NCBI GenBank assembly: GCA_907164885.2
Contig: OU015492.1
Coordinates: forward strand, 196,664,460 to 196,728,459
DNA: 64,000 nt
Reading direction: 5' to 3'
From: Dolomedes plantarius
Lineage: Eukaryota > Arthropoda > Arachnida > Araneae > Dolomedidae
Position 1 is the stretch's first letter. Each line of letters starts with the position of its first letter. Shown piece after piece: positions 11,353 through 23,548 of this stretch. Under the pieces are notes generated by a model. The model did no database searches and was not told where the DNA came from. It saw only the letters and a list, made by a program, of their open reading frames with translations. Position numbers and translations under genes: made by a program.

Positions 11353-13599
11353 TGAAGATTCGTCAAATACCTTTCCATTCTTAGATTTAAATGGATTCAC
11401 ACGCATTTATGTAACTTTGATAACGCTAGAAAATCTTGTTTACAGGCAATATTTATTAGTTATGATTAACTTAAAAAAAGGGCGATGACGAAAAATTTTA
11501 CGGACAAAAATAGCATATTAAAAATCAAAGCACTTCTTCTGCTTCTACGTGCTATAAGAAAAAAAAGAATTGATTTCCAAAATCAAAACCACGAAAAATA
11601 TAAGTTGAGAAATAACCTGGAATAAAACACTTAAATAATTCCATCATCGAACACAAATACAGATATTATAAGAAGATAATTTAATATAATAGCTAGTTTT
11701 ATTATTTTTAGAATCATACACAGGAGAATAATCAAATGAAGATAATAAGAATAATAACAAAAAGTAAGATCAGTTTTTTAATAAAAATATGAGCATGGTA
11801 GCATATATGATTCCATATTAAAATATATTAAAACATAAACTTCATAATAATGAAAACAGTTTTAACTTTAGTTATATATATATATGTTTATTTATTCATT
11901 TATTTAGTTTTCATCTTTAAGAGTTATGATTCCTATTCTAAATATCAATGAAAATTACATCATACCTCTCGTTTTGCTCTGCAACCGTCACATTGCACTA
12001 TCACTCCTTTCACATTAAAATACTGGTGTTGATGAATGTACCTCTGGTAAAAATTCATCAAACAATCAAAAAACGATTCAGCTGCATTGTATAAGCAAGA
12101 AACTCTGACAACATGTGTATTACAAGGTTAGGAATTATATTTTATAACATACTATACAAAATCAATGTAAGAAATTCAAATAATTTTAATATAAACCCTG
12201 AAAAAGGGGCTAAAAATTCTTGTGGACTTCAAAATGGCTATTAACATATGGGTAAATCTACCTAAACATGGCTAGGCTGGCGATTCTACTAAGATACCGT
12301 GATCATAAGTTTTATTTTAGACACATATACTGCCTTATACAGCTCGATATTCTGAAACTTATAACATATTTAAGAAGTAAAACGTTTTGGGGAGTAAATT
12401 TATATTACTAAACAAAGTGAAAGACTTGCATGCATCGCGATTCTTACATGAGCTAAGCTTGAACTTTTCTTTGCTGTTGCTTGAATCCCCTTAGGTAGAG
12501 AAAAGTCTGGCAGAAAATAAGACCTTGCAATAATCTCTTTAATATCCAGTTATGCTGATAAATCCTTAATAGCATCCCATTTTCCCTCGTAGCTTCGGGT
12601 TAAATCGGAGGGACTTTCAAAAGCAGATTATCTGTCTCCTCTTCAGGCAGAACTCTTTTGATAATTTGAAGATCTAAAGCGGCGCAGTAACTTTAAGCAA
12701 AATCTTAGAATAAATTTCAGACTATCGATTTGAGATTAATTTAGATTAATTTAGGTTTCTTTATAAAATGCGCTGTAAAATAGAAACTATCCAAATAAAT
12801 GCAACTTATTGAAACATTTCGTCAGTCAATATGACTTCTAGATTTTTATCAATATTTTGGAATCGTTAATCATTCTGACAACAAAAATCTATATCAGCAC
12901 TTCAGATATTAATTAATTTATAATTGAATGACAACTGTATAGTTATCAATAAAATCAAAGAATTTCCCCTTTAAAAAAGTTATTAATTATGTATTACGAT
13001 AACTGAAGAAGATGCAATTATCCTATTTTTAATTATATGAAATGCTAGAAGGACCTAGTGTTACTTTTAAAGGGATTTTAGTCGTGTTTAATCTCACATT
13101 TAAGCAGTTATAGTTTGTTAATGATTACACTTTGCTTATAATTAAGTACCCGGAACAGCAGATATATTTCTTTTGTTAAGTTCTCTAGAGTGCATATCTT
13201 TGAAATCTGTAAATTTAAGTTCTTAGGTCCTTACACAAAGTACACACTCCCGCATATACACACATTTAATTTTAGAACATGTAACTTTTTATTTGTGGTT
13301 GGTGGCTTATTGGATGGCTGATTTCTGCTTTATCCACTGGAAAGGTCAAATTAACATGAACGGTCAGCACCGCCTTAGATATTTGAAGACATTCGCTCAC
13401 TCCTTTGAACAACGTCATATCTCAAAAACAAGGTTCTTCAGGAGAGTTATTTGAAAGTTTAAAAGTACATTGAAATGTATTGAAAATAAATTTTAATTCC
13501 GCTCTGTAGCGGCTAAATATTGGGCGGTAAGATAGGACAATCTTGCAGGGATATACTATTCTTTCAGGCCATTCTGAAAACAAGCATACTTGAAAATCA
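11353..13599. other. AT-rich DNA, mostly unrecognised
   Basis: No paired termini, RNA genes or confident exons. One coding-like island on the reverse strand (12448-12627) is listed separately. Confidence 0.45.
12448..12627 (-). pseudogene. Unidentified degenerate coding-like island
   Basis: Read on the reverse strand, sixty codons with only one internal stop give a balanced amino-acid composition, e.g. SAFESPSDLTRSYEGKWDAI and EIIARSYFLPDFSLPKGIQA, unlike the Lys/Ile/Asn translations around it. I do not recognise the family. It may be a fragment of a transposon protein, since decayed elements surround it, or an old exon. No clear splice sites bound it. Confidence 0.3.
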
Positions 13600-14290
13600 C
13601 CAATTTTCGAGATCTGACGTTGTTGAAAGGAGTGATTGATATGTCCGCGTACAGTATCCCCTCAGGGTCTCGTCAACGCCTTGCAGAGCTTTCAGTATTG
13701 CAGGACAGGCAAAAACGTAACTTCGTATAAGTTCAGTTTCAGGACAATTTCTACATTTCGTGTGAATTCTTGCGGCATCCAGAATGAATTTCCATTTCTC
13801 CGTAAAATGTGTTCTGAATATTAAATAATTCTATGTAGTTATTTTTCTATTTGCATTTAGTTCACGTACCTTATATTTATTTTCAATCGTTTTTTCTCGA
13901 TGTCTACACTCGGTCACGGAATTCAGATCGTATAGGAAAAATAAATTGACATTTCATTGAGTTGCCTGGCTTCCTTGACAAAGGCATCAGCAGCTTCATT
14001 ACCTACGATGCAAACATTCGCTTACGTTCGTTACAGATTTTCTTCAGCTGGTTAATCTTCAGGATGTTGAATAGTGTGCACATGTCTTGAACTACCTAGC
14101 CGTTTTAAAGTCACAAAACTATTACTGTCCATTCTGCCCTTCTGCTTACCTTAATGTGGTGCAAATTGATTAAATGCAATTTTGCCTGCACCAATTTTAT
14201 ATTGTTTCGTGACCTGTTTCAGAAAACGAGATGTATACCGAATCCACCATTGAGGATTGTCTTATATGAAGATCCATCTATATTGGCTCA
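13600..14290 (-). pseudogene. Non-LTR LINE relic: RNase H and terminal zinc-knuckle region
   Basis: Reading on the reverse strand from about 14282, pieces in different frames follow the order of a LINE RNase H domain: IDGSSYKTILNGGFGI (first catalytic Asp), DSNSFVTLKRLG (the DS-x-S block with a catalytic Asp), and IVGNEAADAFVKEARQL (the GNExAD block). They are followed by KCRNCPETELIRSYVFACPA, the C-x2-C...CPA knuckle seen at the ends of Jockey/I/R1-like ORF2 proteins. Stops and frameshifts separate the blocks. No endonuclease or reverse transcriptase part is seen upstream, so the copy is 5'-truncated and dead. The LINE piece at 40822-41110 is related. Confidence 0.75.
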
Positions 14291-15540
14291 CACGACTTAA
14301 CTTTCGGGAAAATAATTCTAATTTTTTTTCTGCTTTACTTCTGATGTTTAGAGCTAGTTCCTTTTTAGAGCAAGGATCAATCAGACCTAAATTTATTATA
14401 TTTTGAAGAAATTTAAATATGGTAAAATAGTCTCTTTGAATATTACGCTTTAGTAAAGTACGATATCAAATTGTCTTAAAATTTGTAGGTAGTATTTGTA
14501 ACGTACAAGACCTTTTAAGTCTTGATTTACTACTCTAGCTTTCGGGTTTTTTTTTTAGAAACATGGTTATCACCCAGGCCTTGTTTGTAAATTTGATGGT
14601 GTTATAAATCGTTCTTCGTTTGAATGATTCTAGACTTAATTTTTCCTGTACCTTTGGGGTAAAATTAGATAGATTATGAACTATATATACTATAATTTGA
14701 GCTCTGAAAGTACTCCATTCAAAGAGGCTTTTTCCTTTTCTTTTCTTTTTTTTAAATACTGGATGTTTGATGCTGCTGGAAAACCCTAATTTTCATTATG
14801 CATACCACATGTAATAATTTATACATATTATCATTTATTTCAAAATATTATTAATGTAAAACTTATGTTGAATTAATAAATTTTTAATTATCCGATTATT
14901 CAATTCTTTGTCTGTCAAGATAGGCTTATCTCAACTTACCTTGAGGGTCTAAACTTATTACCTCGTACATACCCGTAAACATCATAAAATAAGTTCGTTC
15001 ACATGATTAGATTTAGTATGCAACTCAGATTATACTTCTTATTTTTGATCAAAATGTAGATAGAGGATTGCCATTCGTAGCCTCTCTAATGTTACGAATT
15101 TTACTATAGTGAATTACGAACCCGATACTCAGTTTCAATGTGTATGACTTATTTTATTTATCATAATATTCTAAACCAGAGCAATCTGCTTGATCCAAAG
15201 TTTAATATAAAGTAAAAGTAATAGAACAGAATGCATAACATAGGATACGATAAAAAAGAGTTTTTGTTTTCCCTTCACATTCACTATTACTGTTACGTCC
15301 GCGTAATCAAATTTACTGTTAACTTAAACATCTGGTAGTCATTTGAATATATTGCTTAAAAGAAGCTTCCAATCTTGGCACTGCAAATATAGATTTTGAA
15401 TATTATTTAAGTAAACGTAGTTGCAGACATTGCTCGAATGCGTGTGTGCATGTATGTATGGCTTACTCGGGAAAAACAATGTTTAGCTTGAACTTTGGAA
15501 AGTTTTGCTGTTTTTTATAATAATAATTATTTTTTATTTG
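14291..15540. other. AT-rich DNA, nothing recognised
   Basis: No gene, RNA or element termini seen up to the satellite array. Confidence 0.5.
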
Positions 15541-17343
15541 TCTAAGGTTGAAGCACTGAAATGCTTCTTTAAACTTAAAAAATGATAGATATTGGTTTTA
15601 AGTAAAATATTTAATGTTCTTGATTTTTTTACATGTACATTAAAAGGAAAAAAACACTAGAAATCCCTATTACCATACTCTCCACAACGATATTAAACAA
15701 ACGGAGAGCAATTATTTGTCTAAGGTTGAAGTACTCAAATGCTTCTTTCAACTTAAAAAATGATAGATATTGGTGTTAAGTAAAATATTTAAAGTTCTTA
15801 ATTAATTTTTTTTTTACATATACATTAAAAGGAAAAAATCGTTAGAAATCCATATTACCATACTCTCCTTAAGGATATTATACAAACGGAGCGCAAATAT
15901 TTGTCTAAGGTTGAAGTACTTCAATGCTTCTTTCAACTTAAAAAATGATAGACATGGGTGTTAAGTAAAATATTTAATGTTCTTGATTTTTTTACATGTA
16001 CATTAAAAGGAAAAAAAAACATTAGAAATCCCTATTACCATACTCTCCACAACGATATTAAACAAACGGAGAGCAATTATTTGTCTAAGGTTGAAGTACT
16101 TAAATGCTTCTTTCAACCTAAAAAATGATAGATATTGGTGTTAAGTAAAATATTTAAAGTTCTAAATTAATTTTTTTTTACATATACATTAAAAGGAAAA
16201 AATCGTTAGAAATCCATATTACCATACTCTCCTTAACGATATTATACAAACGTAGCGCAAATATTTGTCTAAGGTTGAAGTACTTCAATGCTTCTTTCAA
16301 CTTAAAAAATGATAGACATGGGCGTTAAGTAAAATATTTAATGTTCTTGATTTTTTAACATGTACATTAAAAGGAAAAAAACATTAGAAATCCCTATTAC
16401 CATACTCTCCACAACGATATTAAACAAACGGAGGGCAATTATTTGTCTAAGGTTGAAGTACTTAAATGCTTCTTTCAACCTAAAAAATGATAGATATTGG
16501 TGTTAAGTAAAATATTTAAAGTTCTTAATTAATTTTTTTTTACATATACATTAAAAGGAAAAATCGTTAGAAATCCATATTACCATACTCTCCTTAACGA
16601 TATTATACAAACGGAGCGCAAATATTTGTCTAAGTTTGAAGTACTTCAATGCTTCTTTAAACTTAAAAAATGATAGATATTGGTTTTAAGTAAAATATTT
16701 AATGTTCTTGATTTTTTTACAGGTACATTAAAAGGAAAAAAACATTAGAAATCCCTATTACCATACTCTCCACAACGATATTAAACAAAAGGAGAGCAAT
16801 TATTTGTCTAAGGTTGAATTACTTAAATGCTTCTTTCAACTTAAAAAATGATAGATATTGGTGTTAAGTAAAATATTTAAAGTTCTTAATTAATTTTTTT
16901 TACATATACATTAAAAGGAAAAAATCGTTAGAAATCCATATTACCATACTCTCCTTAACGATATTATACAAACGGAGCGCAAATATTTGTCTAAGTTTGA
17001 AGTACTTCAATGCTTCTTTCAACTTAAAAAATGATAGACATGGGTGTTAAGTAAAATATTTAATGTTCTTAATTATTTTACATGTACATTAAAAGGAAAA
17101 AAATCATTAGAAATCCCTATTACCATACTCTCCACAACGATATAATACAAACGGAGAGCAATTATTTGTCCAAGGTTGAAGTACTTAAATGCTTCTTTCA
17201 ACTTAAAAAATGATAGATATTGGTGTTAAGTAAAATATTTAAAGGTCTTAATTTTTTTTACATATACATTAAAATACAAAAAATTAGAAATTCATATTAC
17301 CATACTCTCCACAACGATATTATACAAACGGAGAGCAAATATT
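15541..17343 (+). repeat. Satellite array, ten units with two-unit higher-order period
   Basis: Ten head-to-tail units begin with TCTAAGGTTGAAG-type sequence at 15541, 15719, 15904, 16084, 16268, 16446, 16629, 16807, 16990 and 17169. Spacing alternates between about 178-180 and 183-185 bp. Odd units carry GTTCTTGATTTTTTTACATG and ACAACGATATTAAAC...GAGAGCAA; even units carry a TAATTAATTTTT...TACATATAC form, ATCGTTAGAAATCCATATTA and CCTTAACGATATTATAC...GCGCAAATA. The array therefore evolved by amplification of a dimer of about 362 bp. The last units blur the alternation. There is no coding potential. Confidence 0.95.
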
Positions 17344-18633
17344 GCAAAAATATTTTTTTAACAGGAATCCACAAACACACAAACAGCATTTTAGCATTTT
17401 GAGGTTGGTTTTCTCGTACTTTAAATGTACATTTAGCATTTCTTCATTTAAAAAAAAATTGAAGAGCATTTTCGCAAACGATTGGTTAGTTTTTTTTTTT
17501 TAAAGAAAGATATGTATTACACAGGTATTTACATACACAACTTCTGAAAATAAAAAAAGAACAATGTATAGCAAGTATTTCTAATTTTTTAACTATTTAA
17601 ATGGAAAAACTCACATTTTAGTTTGTTTTATCTTCTCTGCTTTACACAAAATAATCTATAACAAGCGTATTATAAACCATCGAAATGATAGAGAACACCA
17701 GCACACGCCTGACTGCCATTCTGTATTATTGCTGTCACAAAGCCAAATTTCAGTGCTAAAATATTGCGAATATATCTCTGCACAAGGGATTATTGCTGCG
17801 AGAAATATTATCGTACTGGATACCATTTTAAATGAAAATAAACATATAAATTGTTAAGACTTATAAAATATTTTTGTTTAGAGAATCATAGTTATATCGG
17901 ATATTGTTACTTCGGGTGTTATTATTTTCAAACTGAATTTTGAATTCTCGAAATATTAATTTCCTTTTCAAAATATGTTTTTGGAAAGGGAGAGATGGAG
18001 GGAGGGAATTCATAATTTCTTTTAGACCTAATCGAACCTTTGAGAAATTTACCTCTCGGTTTATATATTCATAATTCTGCAGGAATGATTCTGCAGGAAT
18101 GATTCTGCAGGAAGTCATAAAAAGAATGCAGGTTACACGAAATTGATAATTTTAAACCCATAAGCAAAAGTTTTCATTCGTATTACTGATCTTTTTTTAT
18201 GACGAAAAGCTTATAGGAATGAACGTTTCAATTAAATACTTTCTATGTGGTTATATTCGTTTGACACCACGCAAGAACATCTTCATTGGTGTAACAATCA
18301 AATCACTTCTACGAATCACTACCACCTCAGGATTGAACACGAACGCAAAAATGAATAGACTATAGAGAAACCTTCTGGTCTTAAATGTATTTAATTCTAT
18401 CCTCCTTCCTGAAATAAATAGAAATAAGTATCTTACTTTTACCAGGGAATTAAAAAATTAGAGGTTAAGACGTTTTAGGGGATACATTTGCTTGGCGATA
18501 ATTTATTTGGTAACTAGATTTCGACATGCCACAGTTTTCAACAGGATTTGGTAGCCGTAGAAACTAGATTTACTTTTAAGTCCCCCTTAAATTATTTAAC
18601 TATCATTCTTTCTCTAAAAAAATTCTTTACTTA
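17344..18633. other. AT-rich DNA after the satellite
   Basis: No gene is recognised. It contains a 14-bp minisatellite (18071-18112). The 85-codon reverse frame at 17861-18118 has no domain. Confidence 0.5.
18071..18112. repeat. Three-unit 14-bp minisatellite
   Basis: ATAATTCTGCAGGA is followed by two ATGATTCTGCAGGA units in perfect tandem; each contains CTGCAG. Confidence 0.9.
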
Positions 18634-18660
18634 CACACACACACATATATATATATATAT
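18634..18660. repeat. (AC)n(AT)n microsatellite
   Basis: A short AC tract followed by an AT tract. Confidence 0.9.
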
Positions 18661-18810
18661 TGGACAGTATCGGCACCGCTGATGACGAGATGCTGTCTAA
18701 AACATATTTTAATACTTATCTTTTCATGTTTTTAGTTCCTGGCTGCAAGTAGCTGTAGAGCTCATACTGGTTTTTCACTTTCAACTTTGTCATATATATA
18801 TATATATATA

Positions 18811-19938
18811 TCTTATATATATATTTCTTCTGTCCGTGTGTATGTAACTGAACTCCTCCTAAACGACTGGACTGATTTTTATGAAATTTTGTGTGTGCGA
18901 TTAAGTTGAATCGAGAATGGTTTAGATTCACAATTTGACCCGATAGAAAATGTTTTTATATTTTTAATTAATTAATAAAAAACCAACAATTTGTAAGGGG
19001 GTGCGTCCGGTAAATGGAAGCTGTTACAGTTTGTGGAATCGGCCCTCTGGATAATGCCGTCCACGTTAGGTTTAGTTAGCAAACAGCGAGCGAAAAGATA
19101 AAACTAAATAAAATCAAAAAGTTTCAATTCATATATTAAACCAGAATAATAAATGAAAATAATAATCTTTCAAGTCAGATTTTATACTCTAAAATACATC
19201 AGATCCAACGGCATATTCATACTCTCGACACGCGATGGAAAATTCGAATCAACCACGCTAAGTGACACGAGATCTTTTTTAATCCCTACTGCAATCCCCC
19301 TCGCCTATATATTTGTGTCTATTGAAGAGCTAAAGACTAAGCTTCTATCCTGCTAACTTATTTCTGACTAAAAACTCCTCTGACATGTATAATCATCAGC
19401 CCACAACTTTCGAATAACGAATAAGTTTCACTTTACTCAGAAGAACACTGTGTCATCGTGGCGTATTCGGAAGGTCGCGCAAGTACCATGCTATCGACCC
19501 GGGTTCGAATGCAGAGTTGTGTAAATTTTGCTAGACCTGTTATTTCAGCTTTTTCTTTTTAAGGCTTTTTTATTTCAGCTTTTATTTTATTATTTTTTAA
19601 TTATTTAATTATTATTTTACTTTATTTTATTATTTTTTTATTTTAATTTTTTAAAATTATTATTTTTATTTATTTTTATTTTTTTCAGCTTTTTTATGAT
19701 GAAATACCGAATATAGCTGAAATCTGAGGAGTTTATTATACATTTATACATTTTTAATTGGGTTTTCATATTATTAATATGTATAACATTTCGTATGCCT
19801 TTTTTTTCTATGTTATTTATACTGTGTTAATTTTTAAATTGATTTTGGTTAGCAAAATTCTTAAAATCCCGGGCATCACCGGGTACTTCAGCTAGAATTA
19901 CAACGTTTGAACAGGACAACGTCTGTCGGGTCCGCTAG
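18811..19938 (+). mobile_element. Non-autonomous Helitron with both ends
   Basis: The 5' end is TC following an A (18810), then TTATATATATATTTCTTCTG and the leader CTCCTAAACGACTGGACTGA with TATGAAATTTTGTG. The 3' end is a GC-rich hairpin region (GACA...TGTC inside GGAC...GTCC) followed by GGGTCCGCTAG and a host T at 19939. This matches the Helitron rule: 5' TC, 3' hairpin then CTRR, insertion between A and T, no duplication. At 1128 bp with no Rep/helicase, it must be mobilised in trans. It sits in an (AT)n tract on both sides and carries a tRNA-like module. Confidence 0.88.
19457..19516 (+). repeat. tRNA-like module inside the Helitron
   Basis: A box-A-like TGGCGTATTCGGAAGG-type stretch (from about 19459) and a box-B-like GGGTTCGAATGC (19501-19512) sit about 35 nt apart, as in tRNA-derived SINE heads. 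It does not fold into an obvious complete cloverleaf by eye. It may be a SINE fragment captured by the Helitron, or an ancient internal piece. Confidence 0.45.
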
Positions 19939-19958
19939 TATATATATATATATATATG

Positions 19959-20453
19959 CAATACCTGACAGCTGTAGCCATTCGTTCTGTAGTCGGGTCG
20001 AAATGAACCCATAGATTTTTAAAAGTCTTTATTCTGGACACTCAATGGCGGCGCTTTGTAGAAGTCTACAGCACACATAAAAGTACCTGTAACTTCCGGA
20101 TCTGACGGAGTTTTTACCTACGTTACATCTTGTTCGACGGAGAAAGGACGCGGCCAGCAGGGCGCGGCGATAGAGCAACACAGGACAAGAAGAATGCGGA
20201 GATGACAAAAAGCATGGACGGGACATCAGCAAAGTACAAGGACAGTCACGAAAAGCCCGCGGTAAACCCTTGCTCTCGCTTATACGAAGAGTTTATGACC
20301 TTTGACACCAGGGGGCCAAAAACTTCTAATTGTCTATCGGTGACCATCTGACCTCGTGCATCAGAAGTCGTATAATCTTTCAGAAGGCGCGAGATAAACT
20401 CGTGATGTTGAATCATGTTTTAAAAGTAACTTTTACTGTTTTTCGCTCGTGCG
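19959..20453. other. GC-richer unique segment, possible LTR relic
   Basis: The composition rises sharply at 20040-20300 (e.g. GACGCGGCCAGCAGGGCGCGG region near 20148). The reverse strand carries an AATAAAG-type signal near 20029. This resembles a solo LTR or leader, but no second copy or termini were found. Open frames across it show no domain. Confidence 0.25.
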
Positions 20454-20457
20454 TTAA

Positions 20458-21175
20458 GGGGATGGTGGACCTTTCAAAACGATTTTTGAAATTTTTACCA
20501 CAGAGATATGAAATTTTGTATATATATTCATTAAAGTATAACAATATTAAACACCTTATAAAATTTTATAAATATTTTTAAAAAAATATTTTATAATTAA
20601 AAAATTTAAATTAAATTACCCTTCTTTAAAATGCTCCTTGCGACTCAATTTTAAACTTTTCCCCTTAATTTTGCATTTATATTGCTTATAAATACTTTAT
20701 GAACAAAGTTATGTATTTTTTTGTACTTTCGTTGAATAGTTAATTTTTAGAAAATATTTTTATGCTTGTACTCTGAATTTTCGCGAAATTTTTGTACTTT
20801 TCTACACTAAAGTTAAACTTTTATAACCTAAATGACCTCGAATCCTAAAATGGATACATAACTTTATTTTGACGTATTACAGGAATCGTTATTTTAAATT
20901 TCATAAAATTTCGTCAAAAATTATGACGCGAGGAGCATTTTAAAGACTTGCAAATCTGGAAATTTCTTATTTTGAGAAAAAGTCATTTAAAAGATAATTT
21001 TTTAACTACCTTTAATACTTACTACTCTAAAGCCACCAATTTTTCATTTTTCTTTTCACTACACATTTTAAATGCATTTCATTCCAATATTTACATGTTT
21101 TTAAAATATTAATACACCCTCAAAAAAATTCCAATTTTTGCCGGATTTTTGGTAATTTGAAAGTCCACCATCCCC
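20458..21175. mobile_element. TTAA-flanked non-autonomous element M1
   Basis: TTAA (20454-20457) GGGGATGGTGGACCTTTCAAA at the left is mirrored by TTTGAAAGTCCACCATCCCC TTAA (21176-21179) at the right. The inverted repeats are about 20 bp with one mismatch, plus an exact TTAA duplication. The 718-bp body is AT-rich and non-coding. It belongs with M2-M4 (24722, 45589, 55105), which share TTAA targets, G-rich termini and similar size. TTAA use fits piggyBac or Kolobok-type transposases; which one cannot be decided here. Confidence 0.88.
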
Positions 21176-21179
21176 TTAA

Positions 21180-22340
21180 GGGATAATTTAGCTAGTTCAT
21201 TCGTTTATCCTTAGGTTATAATTTGAAATAGGGGGGTATACTTTATTGAAACGTTAACGGGAAAATTTAGAATATGCATTAATTAATAAAGGTGGAACAT
21301 GATTATTACATATTTATATATGTGTGTGTGTGTGTATAAAGTATAAAATGCTATTCAAGACCAAGAAATTTGTATGTAAGATTTTTAGAGCTAAACCAAA
21401 GTAAAGATTCTACTGTTTGAAGTTTATTTCATTTTCATGCTTACATTTACATAAGGAACAAACATAGAGGCATTTGAGATATTTTAAACCGTAAAATTGC
21501 GTGAAAAAAATTAGATTTTCAAAACTGAAAGAATCCACTTCAGACATCAGATTTATTTCTTCATAAAATCTAGGATATATTGATATTTCACAAGAACAAA
21601 TCGTAATAAACGTTCATAACTTACGTTATAAAATATAATACGGACTAAAATTGCTATATATATTTTATGGAAAATAAATCTCTTAAATTACAGGGAACAA
21701 TAGTATGCATATTTCAGATTTATAAGAAAAAAAATGCTTTCAACAAAAATGCTTCCAACAGAAGTGTCAAAATATTTTTTCGCGTTAAACTAGAGGAAAA
21801 AAATCAAAGCTTAAACGCAATCATGGATTATTTTAAATAGTATAAAACTTTGTTGTTCTCTCAAACTTTCGATCATCTTGAAGAACTTTTTAGATTTTAA
21901 TAATAAAAAATCATTACTATGAAGAAGAATTTCTTTTATATTAAAATGCGGACTCTTTTACGGCATAACTTCGGGACCTCGCTTCACACTTCTTACAGCA
22001 GATGTTTGAACTTTCCTTTGTTAGCATTTTTATGCTAATTTCAAATATATTCCAAAAGAACTGTAGAAGTTATTAAAAATTTTTAAAGAGTTCTAGTTAA
22101 TTTTATTTTTATGAACTTTTTACTTTTGTCTAGGTTTTAGTTTTATTGCTGGTTATACTGAGTTAATGCATAATACATGTTACGAATAAAATATTTTTCA
22201 ACTCAAAATTTACGATACATTGCATGTTTTAAAACTGAATAAGTTTAAACTGGAGAACGTTCAACAGTGGTTCATGAACATCAGTGGCACTAAAATCAAC
22301 TGAAGTCACTTTAAAATCTTTTAACATTGGATAGTTAAAC
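21180..22340. other. AT-rich DNA, nothing recognised
   Basis: Contains a short (GT)n tract at 21317-21335. No gene or element is seen. Confidence 0.5.
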
Positions 22341-22775
22341 TTGTAAAGACAACCTGTCAAAAAAAAATCCATGTTTCAGAGAACAATGTTACTTTCAATT
22401 AGGAAAAACTACAATTTTTCTTAAAATAAAGATGTAGTTGCGCTACTTTTTGCCCAAATATGGAAGACATAAAACAAAATTTTAATTGTAAAGACAACCA
22501 GTCAAAATAAAATCCATGTTTCAGAGAACAATGTTACTTTCAATTATGAAAAAGTACAATTTTTCTTAAAATAAAGGTGTAGTTGCACTACTTTTTGCCA
22601 AATTATGGAAGATATAAAATAAAATTTTAATTGTAAAGACAACCGGTCAAAATAAAATCCATGTTTCAGAGAGCAATGTTACATTCAATTATGAAAAACA
22701 ACAATTTTTCTTAAAATAAAGGTGAAGTTGCACTACTTTTTGCCAAATCATGGAAGATATAAAACATACAATTTG
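22341..22775 (+). repeat. Three tandem copies of a 145-bp unit
   Basis: Units start with TTGTAAAGACAACC at 22341, 22486 and 22631. Each contains AAATCCATGTTTCAGAGA and CTTAAAATAAAG and ends near TGGAAGA(C/T)ATAAAA. Divergence is only a few bases per unit. Non-coding. Confidence 0.93.
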
Positions 22776-23045
22776 AATTTACTTTTATGATTTAAGATAT
22801 GTAGCGTAAGATTGCAAGGTACAAATATTTCTAAAAAACACAGGAGAATATGCAGATAGAAGTTTCTCAATTATTTTTCTTGACGAAAATTGATAAAAAT
22901 AATATATGTATGCAAAAGCGATGAATAAAGCTCTTGTGTAGTTTTCCTCATGCTATAAATGCAAAATACTATTCCATGCATCATTTCCCAAGTCCAACAT
23001 CTCAAAACCAGCAGACTTTCTAAATATAAGAACCTCCATCTATAT

Positions 23046-23540
23046 CAGGGGTTTCCAACTTACAAGTGTCCAAGGGCCGCAATCGAAAACACCTGTCTAG
23101 TGGCGGGCCGCAATTTAACCAGGACCATGCCCAGAATTTTTTTCCTTGAGGGAGGGGGATTTGGAGGATTTGTGTATAGTATGTACTATGAAATTTTTAA
23201 TAATTCGAGGATGAACCTCCAACAACGACCTTGATTATAACTGGCCAACTTTCGTTAAATTACACAGACACACATAAAAAAAAATTCAAATAAGAAGTAG
23301 GGGAGGGGTATGAAATAGAACATGAGTGGACACCCTACTTTTCATGGAATTCGATAAAAATCAATCTTTTTTGTAAATGAACAGCATTTGAAAACAATAA
23401 AGAGTTTTACAAAAACATTTTTCGTTAACTAAGAATATCTAAATTGATGCTGCAAATTATTTTTCTAGAAGTCTTCGCGGGCCGCAAAAAAGGTACCCCG
23501 GGCCGCATGCGGCTCGCGGGCCGCCAGTTGGAAACCCCTG
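23046..23540. mobile_element. hAT MITE with perfect 8-bp duplication
   Basis: Termini CAGGGGTTTCCAACT and AGTTGGAAACCCCTG are a perfect 15-bp inverted repeat. ATCTATAT occurs at both 23038-23045 and 23541-23548, an exact 8-bp target duplication diagnostic of hAT transposition. The CAGGGGTTTCCAAC terminus is of the widespread hAT type. GC-rich GGGCCGC segments sit just inside both ends. The 495-bp body has no transposase. Confidence 0.95.
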
Positions 23541-23548
23541 ATCTATAT

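Noticed and set aside
15541..17343. CRISPR-like array.
   Set aside because: Units are contiguous 178-185-bp tandem repeats without unique spacers and the DNA is eukaryotic in character; this is satellite DNA.
20029..20351. Overlapping open frames of 67-83 codons on both strands.
   Set aside because: No splice sites, start context or recognisable domain; the frames simply reflect a GC-richer, stop-poor patch.
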